From Tardiphaga sp. 709 (lineage in GTDB: Bacteria; Pseudomonadota; Alphaproteobacteria; Rhizobiales; Xanthobacteraceae), in the NCBI RefSeq assembly GCF_032401055.1, contig NZ_CP135529.1:1054001-1118000 (forward strand): a DNA stretch of 64,000 bases, written 5' to 3'. This document shows, piece after piece, positions 27,150-39,918 of the stretch; positions within the stretch are counted from its first letter, which is position 1; every line of letters starts with the position of its first letter. The translations under genes and the position numbers were made by a program. The notes beneath the pieces were generated by a model that did no database searches, was not told the DNA's origin, and saw only the letters and a program-made list of their open reading frames with translations.

Positions 27150-27683
27150 TTACTTCTTCTTGCCTTCCTTGCGGAAGATAAACTCGTCGGAATAACGTAC
27201 GCCCTTGCCCTTATAAGGCTCTGGCGGACGATAGCTGCGGATCTCCGCGGCTACCTGACCGACGCGCTGCGAGTCGTTGCCGGCGACGTTGATCTCGGTC
27301 GGCTTCGGCACCGTGATGGTGATACCTTCCGGGATCGCGTAGACGACATCGTGGCTGTAACCGAGCGCCAGCTGCAGGTTTTTGCCCTGCAGGGCCGCAC
27401 GATAACCGACGCCGGTGATCTCGAGCTTCTTCTCGAAACCCTTGGTAACGCCTTCGAGCAGATTCGCGATCTGCGCGCGAGCGGTACCGTACAGTGCACG
27501 GGCGCGATTGGTTTCGACGCGAGGAGCAACCTTGATTGCGCCCTCTTCCATCTTCACCACCACGTCGTCGTGCACGACGAACTGAAGAGCGCCCTTGGGG
27601 CCCTTCATCTTGACGGTCTGGCCTTCGACGGACGCGGTAACTCCCGCGGTCACCGCCACTGGCTTCTTGCCAACTCGTGACAT
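27150..27683 (-). CDS. rplF: 50S ribosomal protein L6
   Basis: The product is 177 residues from the ATG at 27683 ([15 protein letters not shown]); an upstream in-frame extension to 27722 overlaps rpsH and is not used. The duplicated L6 fold is visible, with [24 protein letters not shown] and the C-terminal signature [17 protein letters not shown]6 lies near the factor-binding site of the 50S subunit. Confidence 0.97.
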   Translation of the reverse strand: MSRVGKKPVAVTAGVTASVEGQTVKMKGPKGALQFVVHDDVVVKMEEGAIKVAPRVETNRARALYGTARAQIANLLEGVTKGFEKKLEITGVGYRAALQGKNLQLALGYSHDVVYAIPEGITITVPKPTEINVAGNDSQRVGQVAAEIRSYRPPEPYKGKGVRYSDEFIFRKEGKKK

Positions 27684-27696
27684 GACTGATCCTTCC

Positions 27697-28095
27697 TCAG
27701 AACACCGTGAAGAGAACTTCACCGCCCACGTTCGCGTCGCGCGCGTCGTGGTCGGCCATAATTCCCTTGGGCGTCGACAAAACGGAGATACCGAGGCCGT
27801 TCTTCACGCGCGGCAGGTTCTTCACCGAGACGTACACACGACGTCCTGGCTTCGAAACACGCTCGATTTCGCGGATGACCGGTTCGCCATCGAAATACTT
27901 GAGTTCGATCTCGAGTTCCGAACGGCCCGACGAATGCTCGACGCTGGCGAAGCCACGGATGTAGCCTTCGTTCTTCAGCACTTCGAGCACGTTGGCGCGC
28001 ATCTTGGAGCCCGGGGTCGAAACCTTGGACTTGGTACGCATCTGCGCATTGCGGATACGGGTGATGAGATCGCTGATTGGATCGTGGGTCGACAT
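27697..28095 (-). CDS. rpsH: 30S ribosomal protein S8
   Basis: The product is 132 residues. It begins [19 protein letters not shown] and contains [14 protein letters not shown] and the C-terminal [20 protein letters not shown]8 binds the central domain of 16S rRNA and in enterobacteria also represses the spc operon. A comparable repression here is possible but no target site was identified. Confidence 0.97.
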   Translation of the reverse strand: MSTHDPISDLITRIRNAQMRTKSKVSTPGSKMRANVLEVLKNEGYIRGFASVEHSSGRSELEIELKYFDGEPVIREIERVSKPGRRVYVSVKNLPRVKNGLGISVLSTPKGIMADHDARDANVGGEVLFTVF

Positions 28096-28107
28096 GTTCC
28101 GCCCCCC

Positions 28108-28413
28108 TTACCAGCTGGACTTCACGAGCCCGGGAACCAGGCCCTTCGAGCCCAATTCACGCAGCGCGATACGGCTGAGCTTGTTGATACGATAGACCGA
28201 ATGCGGACGACCGGTGATTTCGCAACGGTTCATGATCCGAACGGGCGATGAATTGCGCGGAAGCTCGGCGAGCTTCAGCGTTGCGGCGAACCGCTCTTCC
28301 ATCGGCTTCGTCTTGTCGGCGATGATGGCCTTGAGACGCGCGCGCTTCGGCGCAGCGTTCGCGGACATCTTCTTCCGACGGTTGTTCTTCTCGATCGAAC
28401 TCTTCTTTGCCAT
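28108..28413 (-). CDS. rpsN: 30S ribosomal protein S14
   Basis: The product is 101 residues, the long zinc-independent form: there is no CxxC pair, only a single cysteine in [15 protein letters not shown]. It begins [16 protein letters not shown] and ends [19 protein letters not shown]14 is in the head of the small subunit. It lies between rplE and rpsH in the canonical spc order. Confidence 0.97.
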   Translation of the reverse strand: MAKKSSIEKNNRRKKMSANAAPKRARLKAIIADKTKPMEERFAATLKLAELPRNSSPVRIMNRCEITGRPHSVYRINKLSRIALRELGSKGLVPGLVKSSW

Positions 28414-28456
28414 GCTTGGCTCCTGGGTTACCGCGTTTGAGAAGCTTTTCAGCTAC

Positions 28457-29017
28457 TCACTGCCGGAACGGGAAATTGAAAGCGGTCAACAAAGCGCGGG
28501 CCTCGTCGTCGGTGCGCGCAGTGGTGCACACCGTGATGTCCATGCCCAGCGGCGTATCCCCGGCCTTGTCGAAATCGATTTCCGGGAAAATGATGTGCTC
28601 TTTGAGACCGAGCGAGTAGTTGCCACGGCCGTCGAAGCTCTTGGCGTTCAGGCCACGGAAATCTCGCACGCGCGGCAGAGCGACGTTCACCAGACGATCG
28701 ATGAACTCGTACATCTTCGTCTTGCGGAGAGTCACCTTGGCGCCGATCGGCTGGTTTTCACGCAGCTTGAAGGTCGCGATAGCAACGCGCGAATAGGTCA
28801 CGATGGCCTTCTGACCGGCGATCAGCGACAGGTCGCCGGCAGCGGTTTCGGCCTTCTTGCGGTCGTTCACAGCTTCGCCAACGCCCATGTTCAGGACGAT
28901 CTTGTCGAGGCGCGGAACCTGCATGACGTTTTCGTAGCCGAACTGTTCAGTCAGCTTGGCACGAATGGACTTGTCGTATTCGACGCGCAGGCGCGGAATG
29001 TAGACGGTCTCAGACAT
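28457..29017 (-). CDS. rplE: 50S ribosomal protein L5
   Basis: The product is 186 residues from the ATG at 29017 ([15 protein letters not shown]). That start overlaps the rplX stop by eight bases; a longer in-frame extension to 29083 runs deep into rplX and is not used. Typical segments are [21 protein letters not shown]-like [22 protein letters not shown] and [21 protein letters not shown]5 binds 5S rRNA and contacts the P-site tRNA. Confidence 0.97.
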   Translation of the reverse strand: MSETVYIPRLRVEYDKSIRAKLTEQFGYENVMQVPRLDKIVLNMGVGEAVNDRKKAETAAGDLSLIAGQKAIVTYSRVAIATFKLRENQPIGAKVTLRKTKMYEFIDRLVNVALPRVRDFRGLNAKSFDGRGNYSLGLKEHIIFPEIDFDKAGDTPLGMDITVCTTARTDDEARALLTAFNFPFRQ

Positions 29018-29324
29018 CGATCTCTGCTCCCGAACGCTTGGCGATGCGCACCTTGGTGCCATCAGCCTGGATCTTGAAACCAACGCGAGTCGGCTTGCCG
29101 TCCTTGCCGACGATCGCGATGTTGGACAGTTGGATCGGCGCCTCTTTCGAGATGATGCCGCCTTCCTGTGCCTGGCTCTGCTTCTGGTGACGCTTGACCA
29201 GGTTGACGCCGCGAACCAGCGCCTTGCCCTCGGTCGGGCGTACTTCGAACACTTCGCCGGTACGGCCCTTGTCGCGACCGTTCAGCACGATGACCTTGTC
29301 ACCCTTGCGAATTTTGGCAGCCAT
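29010..29324 (-). CDS. rplX: 50S ribosomal protein L24
   Basis: The product is 104 residues with an N-terminal KOW motif ([21 protein letters not shown]) and the following VLVRGVN-like [16 protein letters not shown]24 is an early assembly initiator of the large subunit. The start overlaps the rplN stop by one base (TAATG), and its end overlaps rplE. Confidence 0.97.
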   Translation of the reverse strand: MAAKIRKGDKVIVLNGRDKGRTGEVFEVRPTEGKALVRGVNLVKRHQKQSQAQEGGIISKEAPIQLSNIAIVGKDGKPTRVGFKIQADGTKVRIAKRSGAEIDV

Positions 29325-29692
29325 TACAGCACCTCCGGCGCAAGCGAGATGATCTTCATGTGGTTCTTGGCGCGCAGCTCACGCGGCACGGGCCCGAAGA
29401 TACGGGTACCGATCGGCTCGGACTGATTGTTGATCAGTACGGCAGCGTTGCGATCGAAGCGGATGACAGAGCCATCCGGGCGGCGAATGTCCTTGCGGAC
29501 GCGCACGACGACCGCCTTCATGACGTCGCCCTTCTTCACCTTCCCGCGTGGGATGGCTTCCTTGATCGATACGACAATTACGTCGCCAACGGATGCATAA
29601 CGGCGCTTGGATCCACCAATCACCTTAATGCACATGACACGGCGTGCGCCTGAATTATCGGCCACGTCGAGGTTGGTCTGCATCTGAATCAT
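29324..29692 (-). CDS. rplN: 50S ribosomal protein L14
   Basis: The product is 122 residues, beginning [20 protein letters not shown] and containing [18 protein letters not shown] and [14 protein letters not shown]14 forms an intersubunit bridge and binds 16S helix 44 across the interface. It lies between rpsQ and rplX. Confidence 0.98.
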   Translation of the reverse strand: MIQMQTNLDVADNSGARRVMCIKVIGGSKRRYASVGDVIVVSIKEAIPRGKVKKGDVMKAVVVRVRKDIRRPDGSVIRFDRNAAVLINNQSEPIGTRIFGPVPRELRAKNHMKIISLAPEVL

Positions 29693-29733
29693 TGATGCAC
29701 CTCGTCCTCTGTTTATGCGCTAATGCGCGATTT

Positions 29734-29982
29734 TTAGGCAGTCTTCTTCTGTTCGCCCCGGACAACCGTCCAGTGCTTCAGCTTCGACATCGGCTTGCTC
29801 TCTTCGATCCACACCATGTCGCCCGGCTTGAACTCGTTGTTCTCGTCGTGGGCATGGTAGTTTTTCGAACGGCGAATGGTCTTCTTGTAGATCGGGTGCG
29901 TAAAGCGACGGTCAACGCGAACAACAACCGTCTTGGCTTGCTTGTCGCTGACGACCACGCCCTGCAGAGTACGTTTCGGCAT
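29734..29982 (-). CDS. rpsQ: 30S ribosomal protein S17
   Basis: The product is 82 residues from the ATG at 29982 ([20 protein letters not shown]); the longer in-frame frame to 30063 overlaps rpmC and is not used. An OB-fold protein with [20 protein letters not shown] and [18 protein letters not shown], typical of S17, a primary 16S rRNA binder. Confidence 0.97.
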   Translation of the reverse strand: MPKRTLQGVVVSDKQAKTVVVRVDRRFTHPIYKKTIRRSKNYHAHDENNEFKPGDMVWIEESKPMSKLKHWTVVRGEQKKTA

Positions 29983-29992
29983 GTTCGGCCCC

Positions 29993-30202
29993 TTACTTCG
30001 ACTTACCGTCGCGCTTCTGCGCGGCGATGGTCTTGATTCGTGCAATATCACGACGCGCCTCACGAAGGCGAGAGGTGTTTTCCAGCTGCCCGGTGGCGCG
30101 CTGAAAGCGCAGGTTGAAACGCTCCTTTTTCAGATTGAGGACGGCGTCGTCCATCTGATCGGGGCTCATTGCGCGGATATCGCTGGTTTTCATTTCGGCC
30201 AT
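29993..30202 (-). CDS. rpmC: 50S ribosomal protein L29
   Basis: The product is 69 residues from the ATG at 30202 ([13 protein letters not shown]). The helical-hairpin signature [20 protein letters not shown] and [15 protein letters not shown] identifies L29, located at the peptide exit near the signal recognition particle site. It starts four bases after rplP ends. Confidence 0.96.
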   Translation of the reverse strand: MAEMKTSDIRAMSPDQMDDAVLNLKKERFNLRFQRATGQLENTSRLREARRDIARIKTIAAQKRDGKSK

Positions 30203-30206
30203 GGCT

Positions 30207-30620
30207 CTACTCCGCAATGCGCGTAACGAAACGCGTCTTGATCGGCAGCTTGGCGGCAGCGAGGGTCATCGCTTCCTTGGCAATCTGCGTGGTGACACCG
30301 TCGATCTCGAAGATCACTCGGCCTGGCTTGACGCGCGCAACCCACAGTTCCGGGGTACCCTTGCCGGAGCCCATTCGGACTTCAGCGGGCTTCTTCGAAA
30401 CCGGAAGATCCGGGAACACCCGGATCCAGACGCGGCCGGCACGCTTCATGTGACGGGTCAGCGCACGACGGGCAGCTTCGATCTGACGCGCGGTCAGACG
30501 TTCCGGCGCCATTGCCTTCAGGCCGAACTGACCGAAAGCCAGCGTGGCGCCCGAAGTCGCAACGCCGTGGATCCGGCCCTTATGCGCCTTCCGGAACTTG
30601 GTCTTCTTTGGTTGCATCAT
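30207..30620 (-). CDS. rplP: 50S ribosomal protein L16
   Basis: The product is 137 residues, beginning [19 protein letters not shown], with [20 protein letters not shown] and [20 protein letters not shown]16 lies close to the peptidyl transferase centre and the A-site tRNA elbow. The second ATG at 30617 is an alternative start. Confidence 0.98.
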   Translation of the reverse strand: MMQPKKTKFRKAHKGRIHGVATSGATLAFGQFGLKAMAPERLTARQIEAARRALTRHMKRAGRVWIRVFPDLPVSKKPAEVRMGSGKGTPELWVARVKPGRVIFEIDGVTTQIAKEAMTLAAAKLPIKTRFVTRIAE

Positions 30621-30652
30621 GGCTTACGCCCTCAAACCTTCTAATTAAACGC

Positions 30653-31351
30653 TCAAGCAGCGTCGCGACGCGGCCGGGAATTGTCACCCTCGGCCATGCG
30701 CTTGTCCTGAGCCATCGGATCGTGCTCGAGGATTTCGCCCTTGAAGATCCAGACCTTGACGCCGCAGGTGCCGAACGTCGTGAACGCGGTGGCTACGCCG
30801 TAATCGATATCCGCACGCAGCGTGTGCAGCGGCACGCGACCTTCGCGATACCATTCCATACGCGCGATTTCCGCACCGCCCAGACGACCTGAGCAGTTGA
30901 TACGAATGCCTTCGGCGCCGAGACGCATCGCCGACTGCACTGCCCGCTTCATCGCACGGCGGAACGCAACGCGGCGCTCGAGCTGCTGCGCGATCGACTC
31001 GGCGACCAGCGTCGCGTCGAGCTCCGGCTTGCGGATTTCGACGATGTTGATCACCACGTCCGAAGAGGTGATGTCGGCAACCTTCTTGCGAAGCTTGTCG
31101 ATGTCAGCGCCCTTCTTGCCGATGACAACACCCGGACGAGCCGACTGAATGGTCACGCGGCACTTCTTGTGCGGGCGCTCGATGATGATCTTGGCGACCG
31201 CAGCCTGCTTGAGCTCCTTGTGCAGGATCTCGCGGATCTTGACGTCTTCGTGCAACAACTTGCCGTATTCGTTCTTGCCGGCATACCAACGTGAATCCCA
31301 CGTACGGTTGATGCCAAGACGCAGACCGATTGGATTGATCTTCTGACCCAT
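30653..31351 (-). CDS. rpsC: 30S ribosomal protein S3
   Basis: The product is 232 residues from the ATG at 31351 ([20 protein letters not shown]); a 19-codon upstream extension is ignored. The KH domain ([20 protein letters not shown]) and the C-terminal domain ([20 protein letters not shown]) are intact. S3 lines the mRNA entry channel and takes part in helicase activity. It lies between rplV and rplP. Confidence 0.98.
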   Translation of the reverse strand: MGQKINPIGLRLGINRTWDSRWYAGKNEYGKLLHEDVKIREILHKELKQAAVAKIIIERPHKKCRVTIQSARPGVVIGKKGADIDKLRKKVADITSSDVVINIVEIRKPELDATLVAESIAQQLERRVAFRRAMKRAVQSAMRLGAEGIRINCSGRLGGAEIARMEWYREGRVPLHTLRADIDYGVATAFTTFGTCGVKVWIFKGEILEHDPMAQDKRMAEGDNSRPRRDAA

Positions 31352-31370
31352 CTTATTCTCCTGCGCCTGC

Positions 31371-31757
31371 TTACGCTGCTGCTTCTGCTTCGACCTGACG
31401 AACGACAATCGTCAGCTGCGCAAACGGTTTAAAGATACGGCCCGAACGGCCACGGCCGCGCGGACTGAAACGCTTCATCACGATGCCCTTGCCGACATGC
31501 GCCTCGGAGACGATCAGTGCGTCAACGTCGAGGTCATGGTTGTTCTCGGCATTGGCGATCGCCGATTCCAGGCACTTCTTCACGTCGACTGCGATCCGCT
31601 TGCGCGAGAACTGCAGGTCGGCGAGCGCAGCCGAGGCCTTGCGGCCGCGGATCATCTGCGCAACCAGGTTCAGCTTCTGCGGGCTCACGCGCAACATGCG
31701 GGCGATCGCCTTGGCCTCGTTATCCGGGAGGCTCCGTTCGCGCTTTGGCTTGCTCAT
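31371..31757 (-). CDS. rplV: 50S ribosomal protein L22
   Basis: The product is 128 residues. [33 protein letters not shown] and the beta-hairpin segment [16 protein letters not shown] identify L22, whose hairpin reaches into the exit tunnel and is a macrolide-resistance site. The N-terminus ([18 protein letters not shown]) carries a short basic extension. It follows rpsS by 10 bases. Confidence 0.97.
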   Translation of the reverse strand: MSKPKRERSLPDNEAKAIARMLRVSPQKLNLVAQMIRGRKASAALADLQFSRKRIAVDVKKCLESAIANAENNHDLDVDALIVSEAHVGKGIVMKRFSPRGRGRSGRIFKPFAQLTIVVRQVEAEAAA

Positions 31758-31767
31758 GACTTAGTCC

Positions 31768-32046
31768 TCAGCCCTTCTTGGCTTTCTTGTCGCCGGCGTG
31801 GCCATGGAAGGTACGGGTCGGCGAGAACTCGCCGAACTTGTGACCAACCATTTCCTCGTTCACAGCGACAGGTACATGCTTCTGGCCGTTGTAAACGCCG
31901 AAGGTGAGACCCACGAACTGCGGCAAGATCGTCGAGCGACGGCTCCAGATCTTGATCACATCATGACGACCAGACGAACGAGCGGCATCTGCCTTCTTGA
32001 GCAGCGAACCCTCGACGAACGGGCCTTTCCAGACTGAACGAACCAT
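31768..32046 (-). CDS. rpsS: 30S ribosomal protein S19
   Basis: The product is 92 residues: [39 protein letters not shown] and [19 protein letters not shown] are typical S19 blocks. S19 forms a complex with S13 in the 30S head. It lies between rplB and rplV. Confidence 0.98.
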   Translation of the reverse strand: MVRSVWKGPFVEGSLLKKADAARSSGRHDVIKIWSRRSTILPQFVGLTFGVYNGQKHVPVAVNEEMVGHKFGEFSPTRTFHGHAGDKKAKKG

Positions 32047-32058
32047 GTCCGGCGATCC

Positions 32059-32892
32059 TTACTTCTTCCGCTTGTGGCGGCTGATGAGAATGAACTTGTT
32101 GGTCGACTTGTTCGACCGGGTCTTCTTGCCCTTGGTCGGCTTGCCCCAGGGCGTAACCGGGTGACGACCACCCGAGGTACGACCTTCACCACCACCGTGC
32201 GGATGGTCGATCGGGTTCATGACGACGCCGCGGTTATGCGGACGCCAGCCGAGCCAGCGGGTACGACCGGCCTTGCCGATCGAGATGTTCATGTGATCCG
32301 GGTTCGACACAGCGCCGATGGTGGCGGTGCAACGACCGTGAACCAGGCGCTGTTCGCCCGAGTTCAGACGGATGATCACGTAATCATGGTCACGACCGAC
32401 GAGCTGGGCATAGGTGCCGGCGGAACGAGCGATCTGGCCGCCCTTCCCGATCTTCATCTCGACGTTGTGGATGATCGTGCCGATCGGCATGTTGCCGAGC
32501 GGCATGACATTGCCCGGCTTCACGTCGACATAGCTGCCGGCGATGACGGTATCGCCAACGGCCAGACGCTGCGGCGCCAGGATATAAGCCTGCTCGCCAT
32601 CGGTGTACTTGATCAGCGCGATGAACGCGGTGCGGTTCGGATCGTATTCCAGACGCTCGACCACGGCCGGAACGTCGACCTTGGAACGCTTGAAGTCGAC
32701 GATACGATAGGACTTCTTGTGGCCACCGCCACGGAAGCGCACCGTGATGCGACCGGTGTTGTTACGACCGCCAGCCGAGTGCTTGCCTTCGGTCAGAGCC
32801 TTGACAGGCTTGCCCTTGTACAGCGCGGAACGATCCACCATGACCAGCTGACGCTGGCCGGGTGTCGTTGGGTTGAATGTCTTAAGTGCCAT
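32059..32892 (-). CDS. rplB: 50S ribosomal protein L2
   Basis: The product is 277 residues. It begins [20 protein letters not shown] and contains [40 protein letters not shown] with the conserved histidine implicated in peptidyl transfer, and the basic ending [10 protein letters not shown]2 is required for subunit association. It lies 12 bases after rplW. Confidence 0.98.
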   Translation of the reverse strand: MALKTFNPTTPGQRQLVMVDRSALYKGKPVKALTEGKHSAGGRNNTGRITVRFRGGGHKKSYRIVDFKRSKVDVPAVVERLEYDPNRTAFIALIKYTDGEQAYILAPQRLAVGDTVIAGSYVDVKPGNVMPLGNMPIGTIIHNVEMKIGKGGQIARSAGTYAQLVGRDHDYVIIRLNSGEQRLVHGRCTATIGAVSNPDHMNISIGKAGRTRWLGWRPHNRGVVMNPIDHPHGGGEGRTSGGRHPVTPWGKPTKGKKTRSNKSTNKFILISRHKRKK

Positions 32893-32904
32893 CGTTGATC
32901 GCCC

Positions 32905-33204
32905 TTACAGTCCGGTCGTAACGTCGATGCGGTGGCCCTCTTCGAGGGTCACGATCGCACGCTTGACGTTCGACTGTGAACCGAGGTTGCCACGGAAGAT
33001 CTTCGTCTTGCCCTTGCGAACCAGCGTGTTCACGCTCTTTACCTTGACGTCGAACAGCTTTTCGACGGCTTCCTTGATCTGCGGCTTGGTGGCCTTGCCG
33101 TCGACCTTGAAAACAACCTTGTTGAATTCAGAAGCGACAGTGGCCTTTTCCGTCACCACAGGGGCGACGATCACGTCGTAATGGCGCGGGTCGATGTTCT
33201 TCAT
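32905..33204 (-). CDS. rplW: 50S ribosomal protein L23
   Basis: The product is 99 residues. The blocks [36 protein letters not shown] and [14 protein letters not shown] identify L23, the docking site for trigger factor and signal recognition particle at the exit tunnel. The start overlaps the rplD stop by four bases. Confidence 0.97.
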   Translation of the reverse strand: MKNIDPRHYDVIVAPVVTEKATVASEFNKVVFKVDGKATKPQIKEAVEKLFDVKVKSVNTLVRKGKTKIFRGNLGSQSNVKRAIVTLEEGHRIDVTTGL

Positions 33205-33821
33205 TTGAAGCGCGCCTCCAACGCATCAAGCGCCGCCTTGGTCAGAACCAGCTTCTGACGACGCAGAATGTCATAGACGTTGATGCCCTGGATCGGCAGC
33301 ACGTCGATGTTCGGAATGTTACGGGCCGCCTGAGCGAAACCGACATGAACCTCGGCGCCGTCGATGATCAGCGCATTGGTCAGGCCGAGACCCGAGAAGT
33401 GACCGAGCAGAGCTTTGGTCTTGGCGGCTTCCAGGTTGGCGTTCTCGATCACGATCAAGCCGCCGTCCTTGGCCTTCGCCGACAGAGCATGCTTCAGCGC
33501 GAGCGCACGGACCTTCTTCGGCAGATCGAACGCATGGGAGCGAACGACCGGACCGAAGGCACGACCACCGCCGCGGAACTGCGGAACGCGAGCCGAACCG
33601 TGACGAGCACCGCCGGTGCCCTTCTGCTTGTACATCTTCTTGCCGGTGCGCCAGATTTCGGCGCGGCCCTTGGCCTTGTGGTTGCCCGACTGGCGCTTTG
33701 CGAGCTGCCAGTTCACGCAACGCTGGATGATGTCGGCGCGCGGGTCGAGACCGAAGATGGCATCCGACAACTCGATCGAGCCGGCGTCCTTGCCCTCAAG
33801 CGTGGTGACGTTCAGTTTCAT
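33201..33821 (-). CDS. rplD: 50S ribosomal protein L4
   Basis: The product is 206 residues from the ATG at 33821 ([16 protein letters not shown]), one base after the rplC stop. The tunnel loop [20 protein letters not shown] and [20 protein letters not shown] are intact. L4 is an assembly protein and in enterobacteria represses the S10 operon through its leader. A leader target is not evident here. Confidence 0.97.
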   Translation of the reverse strand: MKLNVTTLEGKDAGSIELSDAIFGLDPRADIIQRCVNWQLAKRQSGNHKAKGRAEIWRTGKKMYKQKGTGGARHGSARVPQFRGGGRAFGPVVRSHAFDLPKKVRALALKHALSAKAKDGGLIVIENANLEAAKTKALLGHFSGLGLTNALIIDGAEVHVGFAQAARNIPNIDVLPIQGINVYDILRRQKLVLTKAALDALEARFK

Positions 33822-33822
33822 C

Positions 33823-34548
33823 TCACGCTCCTTCCTGCTCGGCGGCAGGTGCTTCAACGGCCGCACCCTCTCCTGCCAGCTTGAACTTGCCGGGCTTCGG
33901 CGCGTCCTTCGGCAGAGCCTTCTTCACCGCATCGCGAACCGAAATCCAACCGCCCTTGGAGCCGGGAACGGCGCCTTCGACGAGGATCAGGCCGCGCTCG
34001 ACATCAAGCTGCACGACGCGCAGGTTGAGCGTGGTGATACGATCGACACCCATGTGACCGGGCATCTTCTTGTTCTTGAAGGTCTTGCCGGGATCCTGAC
34101 GACCACCGGTCGAACCGATCGAACGATGCGAAACCGACACACCGTGCGTGGCGCGAAGACCGCCGAAATTCCAGCGCTTCATACCACCGGCGAAGCCCTT
34201 ACCGACCGAGGTGCCGGTGACATCGACGAACTGGCCAACCACGAAGTGGTCTGCCTGGATCTCGGCGCCGACCGGGATCAGCGCGTCTTCCGACACGCGG
34301 AATTCCGCGACCTTCCGCTTGGGTTCAACCTTGGCGACCGCGAACTGGCCGCGTTCAGCCTTTGGCAAATACACGGTCTTGCGCGAGCCCGATCCGAGCT
34401 GCAGCGCGACGTAACCGTTCTTCTCGCTGGTGAGGTGGCCAACCACCTGGCAGTTACCCAGCTTGAGCACGGTCACAGGGATATGTTCACCGGCGTCTGT
34501 GAAGACCCGGGTCATCCCGACCTTTTGTGCGATCACTCCGGAGCGCAT
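33823..34548 (-). CDS. rplC: 50S ribosomal protein L3
   Basis: The product is 241 residues, longer than the 209 of Escherichia coli because of a C-terminal Ala/Glu/Pro-rich extension ([16 protein letters not shown]) common in rhizobia. Core blocks are [39 protein letters not shown] and [18 protein letters not shown]. The last contains the glutamine methylated by PrmB. L3 nucleates 50S assembly. Confidence 0.97.
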   Translation of the reverse strand: MRSGVIAQKVGMTRVFTDAGEHIPVTVLKLGNCQVVGHLTSEKNGYVALQLGSGSRKTVYLPKAERGQFAVAKVEPKRKVAEFRVSEDALIPVGAEIQADHFVVGQFVDVTGTSVGKGFAGGMKRWNFGGLRATHGVSVSHRSIGSTGGRQDPGKTFKNKKMPGHMGVDRITTLNLRVVQLDVERGLILVEGAVPGSKGGWISVRDAVKKALPKDAPKPGKFKLAGEGAAVEAPAAEQEGA

Positions 34549-34599
34549 CGGCGTGCTTCCTGTTCTTTCTGTCCGTTTGACCGGACGGGACCTAAATAC

Positions 34600-34908
34600 T
34601 TAGAGCTTGATCTCGACGTCGACACCGGCGGCCAGGTCGAGCTTCATCAAAGCATCGACTGTCTGCGGGGTCGGATCGACGATATCGAGAAGACGCTTAT
34701 GAGTGCGCATCTCGAACTGCTCGCGGCTCTTCTTGTCGACGTGCGGCGAACGGTTGACCGTGAACTTCTCGATGCGCGTCGGCAGCGGGATTGGTCCACG
34801 GACCTGTGCACCCGTGCGCTTCGCGGTGCTTACGATCTCACGGGTCGATGCATCGAGGATACGATGATCGAACGCCTTGAGACGAATGCGGATATTCTGG
34901 CCGTTCAT
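34600..34908 (-). CDS. rpsJ: 30S ribosomal protein S10
   Basis: The product is 102 residues: [40 protein letters not shown] and [17 protein letters not shown] are diagnostic. S10 sits in the 30S head and is also NusE, the partner of NusB in antitermination. It opens the S10 part of the cluster, 83 bases after tuf. Confidence 0.98.
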   Translation of the reverse strand: MNGQNIRIRLKAFDHRILDASTREIVSTAKRTGAQVRGPIPLPTRIEKFTVNRSPHVDKKSREQFEMRTHKRLLDIVDPTPQTVDALMKLDLAAGVDVEIKL

Positions 34909-34950
34909 TGCCGTGTCTTTCTTTGAAAGCGAATGGTTGTTGCGAGTAGC

Positions 34951-34971
34951 GAGTAGCGAGACCCGCTACTC
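34951..34971 (-). repeat. GAGTAGC direct repeat and hairpin between tuf and rpsJ
   Basis: GCGAGTAGCGAGTAGCGAG (34942-34960) is a seven-base unit repeated in tandem. Its second copy, GAGTAGCG (34951-34958), pairs with CGCTACTC (34964-34971) around AGACC, and the first copy offers an alternative pairing. The hairpin is 20 bases after the tuf stop. Whether it attenuates, is an RNA processing site, or is merely a short dispersed repeat is not known. Confidence 0.5.
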
Positions 34972-34991
34972 ACGACTTCCTGTTCGCGTCC

Positions 34992-36182
<1,191 letters not shown>

Positions 36183-36221
36183 GACTCTCTCCGTTTAGTC
36201 GTCAACTGTCGCTAACGACAA

Positions 36222-38294
36222 TCAGGCAAACTTCTTCTGGACTTCTGCCGACACATTGGCCGGCGCTTCCGCGTAGTGATCGAATGACATCGAGAACGTT
36301 GCACGACCCTGGCTCATCGAGCGCAGCGTGTTCACGTAACCGAACATGTTCATGAGCGGCACCATCGCGTTGATGACGTTGGCGTTGCCGCGCATGTCCT
36401 GACCCTGGATCTGACCGCGCCGCGAGTTCAAGTCGCCGATGACCGAACCGGTGTAGTCTTCCGGGGTCACGCATTCGACCTTCATGATCGGCTCGAGCAG
36501 AACGGACTTGCCCTTCTGCAGCGCGTCGCGAAGTGCCGCGCGCGAAGCAATTTCGAAGGCCAGTGCCGACGAGTCGACGTCGTGATAGGCGCCGTCAACC
36601 AGCTGGACATGAACGTCGACCACGGGGAAGCCCGCGACCACGCCCGAGGTCATGACGCTGTTGAGACCCTTTTCGACGCCGGGGATGTATTCCTTCGGAA
36701 CCGAACCACCGACGACCTTGGATTCGAACACGAAGCCCGACCCCGGCTCGCCCGGCTCGACCACGAACTTGACGCGGGCGAACTGGCCGGTACCACCGGT
36801 CTGCTTCTTGTGGGTGTAGTCGACTTCAGCGCGCTTCGTGATCTTCTCACGGAACGCCACCTGCGGTGCGCCGATATTCGCATCGACCTTGTAGGTACGG
36901 CGCAGAATGTCGACCTTGATGTCGAGATGGAGTTCGCCCATGCCCTTCAGGATGGTCTGGCCGGACTCGTGGTCGGTCGACACGCGGAACGACGGATCTT
37001 CCGCAGCGAGCTTCGCCAGAGCAACGCCCAGCTTTTCCTGGTCGGCCTTGGACTTCGGCTCGATCGCGATTTCGATCACCGGCTCCGGGAATTCCATGCG
37101 CTCGAGAATGACCTGCTTGTCCGGATCGCAAAGCGTATCACCGGTGCGGGCTTCCTTGAGGCCAGCCAGAGCGACGATGTCGCCGGCAAAGGCTTCCTTG
37201 ATGTCTTCACGGTTGTTCGCATGCATCAACAGCATGCGGCCGATACGTTCTTTCTTCTCACGGGTCGAGTTCACGACACCGGTGCCGCTCTGCAGAACAC
37301 CCGAATAGATGCGGCAGAACGTGATGGTACCGACGAACGGATCGTCCATGATCTTGAATGCGAGCAGAGCCAGCGGCTCCTTGTCGTCTGCCTTGCGGAG
37401 GATCTCGTTACCGTCTTCGTCCGTGCCCTTGATGGCAGGAACGTCAACCGGCGACGGCAGATAATCGACAACCGCGTCGAGCAAAGGCTGCACGCCCTTG
37501 TTCTTGAAGGCCGAGCCGCAGAGAACCGGATAGAACGCGCCAGTCAGCACGGCCTTACGGATCAAACGCTTGAGGGTCGCCTCGTCCGGCTCGGTGCCGT
37601 CGAGGTAAGCAGCCATCGCGTCGTCGTCGAGTTCAACGGCGGCTTCGAGCAGCTTCTCGCGATATTCCTTGGCCTTCTCGAGCAGGTCAGCCGGAATGTC
37701 GACGGTTTCGTACTTCGCGCCGAGCGCTTCGTTGTTCCAGATATAGGCCTTCATGATCACAAGATCGATCATGCCCACGAAGTCGTTCTCCGCGCCGATC
37801 GGCAGCTGGATCGCAACGGGCTTCGCGCCGAGACGGTCGATGATGTCCTGAAGGCACTTGTAGAAGTCAGCGCCGGTCTTATCCATCTTGTTCGCGAAAA
37901 CGATCCGCGGAACCTTGTACTTGTCGCCCTGACGCCAGACGGTTTCGGTCTGCGGCTCGACGCCCTGGTTGGAGTCGAGAACGCATACAGCGCCGTCGAG
38001 CACACGCAGCGAACGCTCGACTTCAATCGTGAAGTCGACGTGGCCGGGGGTGTCGATAATGTTCAGGCGGTGGCCGTTCCAGAATGCAGTGGTGGCAGCG
38101 GACGTGATGGTGATGCCACGCTCCTGCTCCTGCTCCATCCAATCCATCGTCGCGGCACCTTCGTGCACTTCGCCGATTTTGTGGCTCTTGCCGGTGTAAT
38201 AGAGGATGCGCTCGGTCGTTGTCGTCTTACCGGCATCGATATGCGCCATGATACCGAAGTTACGGTAGTCCTCAATGGCATGTACGCGAGGCAT
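36222..38294 (-). CDS. fusA: elongation factor G
   Basis: The product is 690 residues. The G domain has [15 protein letters not shown], the switch block [22 protein letters not shown] and NKMDKTGAD; domains II-V follow, including [14 protein letters not shown] and the C-terminal [20 protein letters not shown] drives translocation and, with RRF, ribosome recycling. It lies between rpsG and tuf in the str operon order. Confidence 0.98.
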   Translation of the reverse strand: MPRVHAIEDYRNFGIMAHIDAGKTTTTERILYYTGKSHKIGEVHEGAATMDWMEQEQERGITITSAATTAFWNGHRLNIIDTPGHVDFTIEVERSLRVLDGAVCVLDSNQGVEPQTETVWRQGDKYKVPRIVFANKMDKTGADFYKCLQDIIDRLGAKPVAIQLPIGAENDFVGMIDLVIMKAYIWNNEALGAKYETVDIPADLLEKAKEYREKLLEAAVELDDDAMAAYLDGTEPDEATLKRLIRKAVLTGAFYPVLCGSAFKNKGVQPLLDAVVDYLPSPVDVPAIKGTDEDGNEILRKADDKEPLALLAFKIMDDPFVGTITFCRIYSGVLQSGTGVVNSTREKKERIGRMLLMHANNREDIKEAFAGDIVALAGLKEARTGDTLCDPDKQVILERMEFPEPVIEIAIEPKSKADQEKLGVALAKLAAEDPSFRVSTDHESGQTILKGMGELHLDIKVDILRRTYKVDANIGAPQVAFREKITKRAEVDYTHKKQTGGTGQFARVKFVVEPGEPGSGFVFESKVVGGSVPKEYIPGVEKGLNSVMTSGVVAGFPVVDVHVQLVDGAYHDVDSSALAFEIASRAALRDALQKGKSVLLEPIMKVECVTPEDYTGSVIGDLNSRRGQIQGQDMRGNANVINAMVPLMNMFGYVNTLRSMSQGRATFSMSFDHYAEAPANVSAEVQKKFA

Positions 38295-38325
38295 GGGATG
38301 TTCCTTAAATTCCGGAGTTTCGCCG

Positions 38326-38799
<474 letters not shown>

Positions 38800-38811
38800 T
38801 CAGACCCCGGC

Positions 38812-39183
38812 TTACTTCGGACGCTTCGCGCCGTACTTCGAACGACGCTGCTTACGGTTCTTGACGCCCTGGGTATCCAGCACGCCGCGGAGGATGTGGT
38901 AACGCACGCCGGGCAAATCCTTGACGCGACCGCCGCGGATCATGACCACGGAGTGCTCCTGAAGGTTATGACCTTCACCCGGAATGTAACCGATGACTTC
39001 GAAGCCATTGGTCAGACGCACCTTGGCAACCTTACGAAGCGCCGAGTTCGGCTTCTTCGGAGTCGTCGTGTAGACGCGCGTGCAAACGCCGCGCTTCTGC
39101 GGCGACTGCTGCAGCGCAGGAACCTTCTTGCGCGACTTCTGAATTGCGCGCGGAGTAGCGATCAGCTGGTTGATCGTCGGCAT
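38812..39183 (-). CDS. rpsL: 30S ribosomal protein S12
   Basis: The product is 123 residues from the ATG at 39183 ([20 protein letters not shown]). S12 takes part in decoding. The lysines changed in streptomycin-resistant mutants are present in the sensitive form ([15 protein letters not shown] and [12 protein letters not shown]). It is the first gene of the 19-kb cluster. A small leader hairpin, arms GAAGCCG (39210-39216) and CGGCTTC (39220-39226), lies 27 bases upstream. Confidence 0.98.
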   Translation of the reverse strand: MPTINQLIATPRAIQKSRKKVPALQQSPQKRGVCTRVYTTTPKKPNSALRKVAKVRLTNGFEVIGYIPGEGHNLQEHSVVMIRGGRVKDLPGVRYHILRGVLDTQGVKNRKQRRSKYGAKRPK

Positions 39184-39918
39184 GTCAGCCTTCACCCTTT
39201 AGTTCGCTCGAAGCCGTAACGGCTTCCTCAAAATCACTCGGAGCAACCTGCCCCACGGTTCGCATCACGTGAAAAGCTTCACGCAAAACGAAATCACGCC
39301 AACCATTCATTGCTGAACGGAAAGCGCTTAACGCCACAGAGGACCGCGATCATGACCGCCAGACTTACGTCTTTAGGTCTGCACCGAGGTCATGCATTCG
39401 AATTTAATCTCAAGAGAGAAGTCTCTCAGGAGACAAACGTCGTTTTGGCATTGCCTTGATATAGCGACAGCGTTTGAGCTTCTTGGTCGAGGTTGGTGCC
39501 CGATTAGCTCCGAAAAGCCGATTGGGTGATCCGTTCCGACACTGGCGAAGCTCACCGCCTGTCGTTGAATGGCCGGGTTGTATCCGCAGGGGATACCCAA
39601 GTCAACAACAAAGCGCGATGAAAGAAACGCTTCTCGCACTGCATCTTCTAGCATGTGGATCATGACAGAACATACGCGATTTCGACGCCCGCCATGTCAT
39701 CCACGAAAGAATCCGCGACTCGGATTCGTTGCAGTTTGATGAAAGAGAATCGCCTGGGTTGCGGATTTTTTGCGCCCTGCCCCGCCGACCCGCATCCGAT
39801 GCAAACCGTATCGTGTCCCGAATCGACACACCGGGCAGCGGCCGATCAGGAGCAAATGTTACCGGAGCGTCGAGTGGAGCGGTACGCCGCCGCTCATTCG
39901 ACGCCCACGGTCAGCCAA
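39184..39918. other. 735-base intergenic region: str-operon promoter/leader side, no supported gene
   Basis: The stretch between rpsL and the RidA-like gene must contain the promoter of the ribosomal cluster on the minus strand. I see the small leader hairpin at 39210-39226 and a GTCTC-TCAG-GAGAC repeat at 39421-39434. A minus-strand CTATAT (within CGCTATATCAAGG, near 39460) could be a -10 element, but no well-spaced -35 was found. Open frames in the region (for example 39373-39663 minus) have no recognisable protein features. Confidence 0.5.

Noticed and set aside
34942-34971. GAGTAGC repeats considered as a CRISPR-like array
   Set aside because: Units are seven bases with no unique spacers; only a small tandem repeat with a hairpin.
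39373-39663. 96-codon open frame upstream of rpsL
   Set aside because: No family, no clear ribosome binding site, overlaps the region where the str-operon promoter must lie, and codon choice does not resemble the neighbours.
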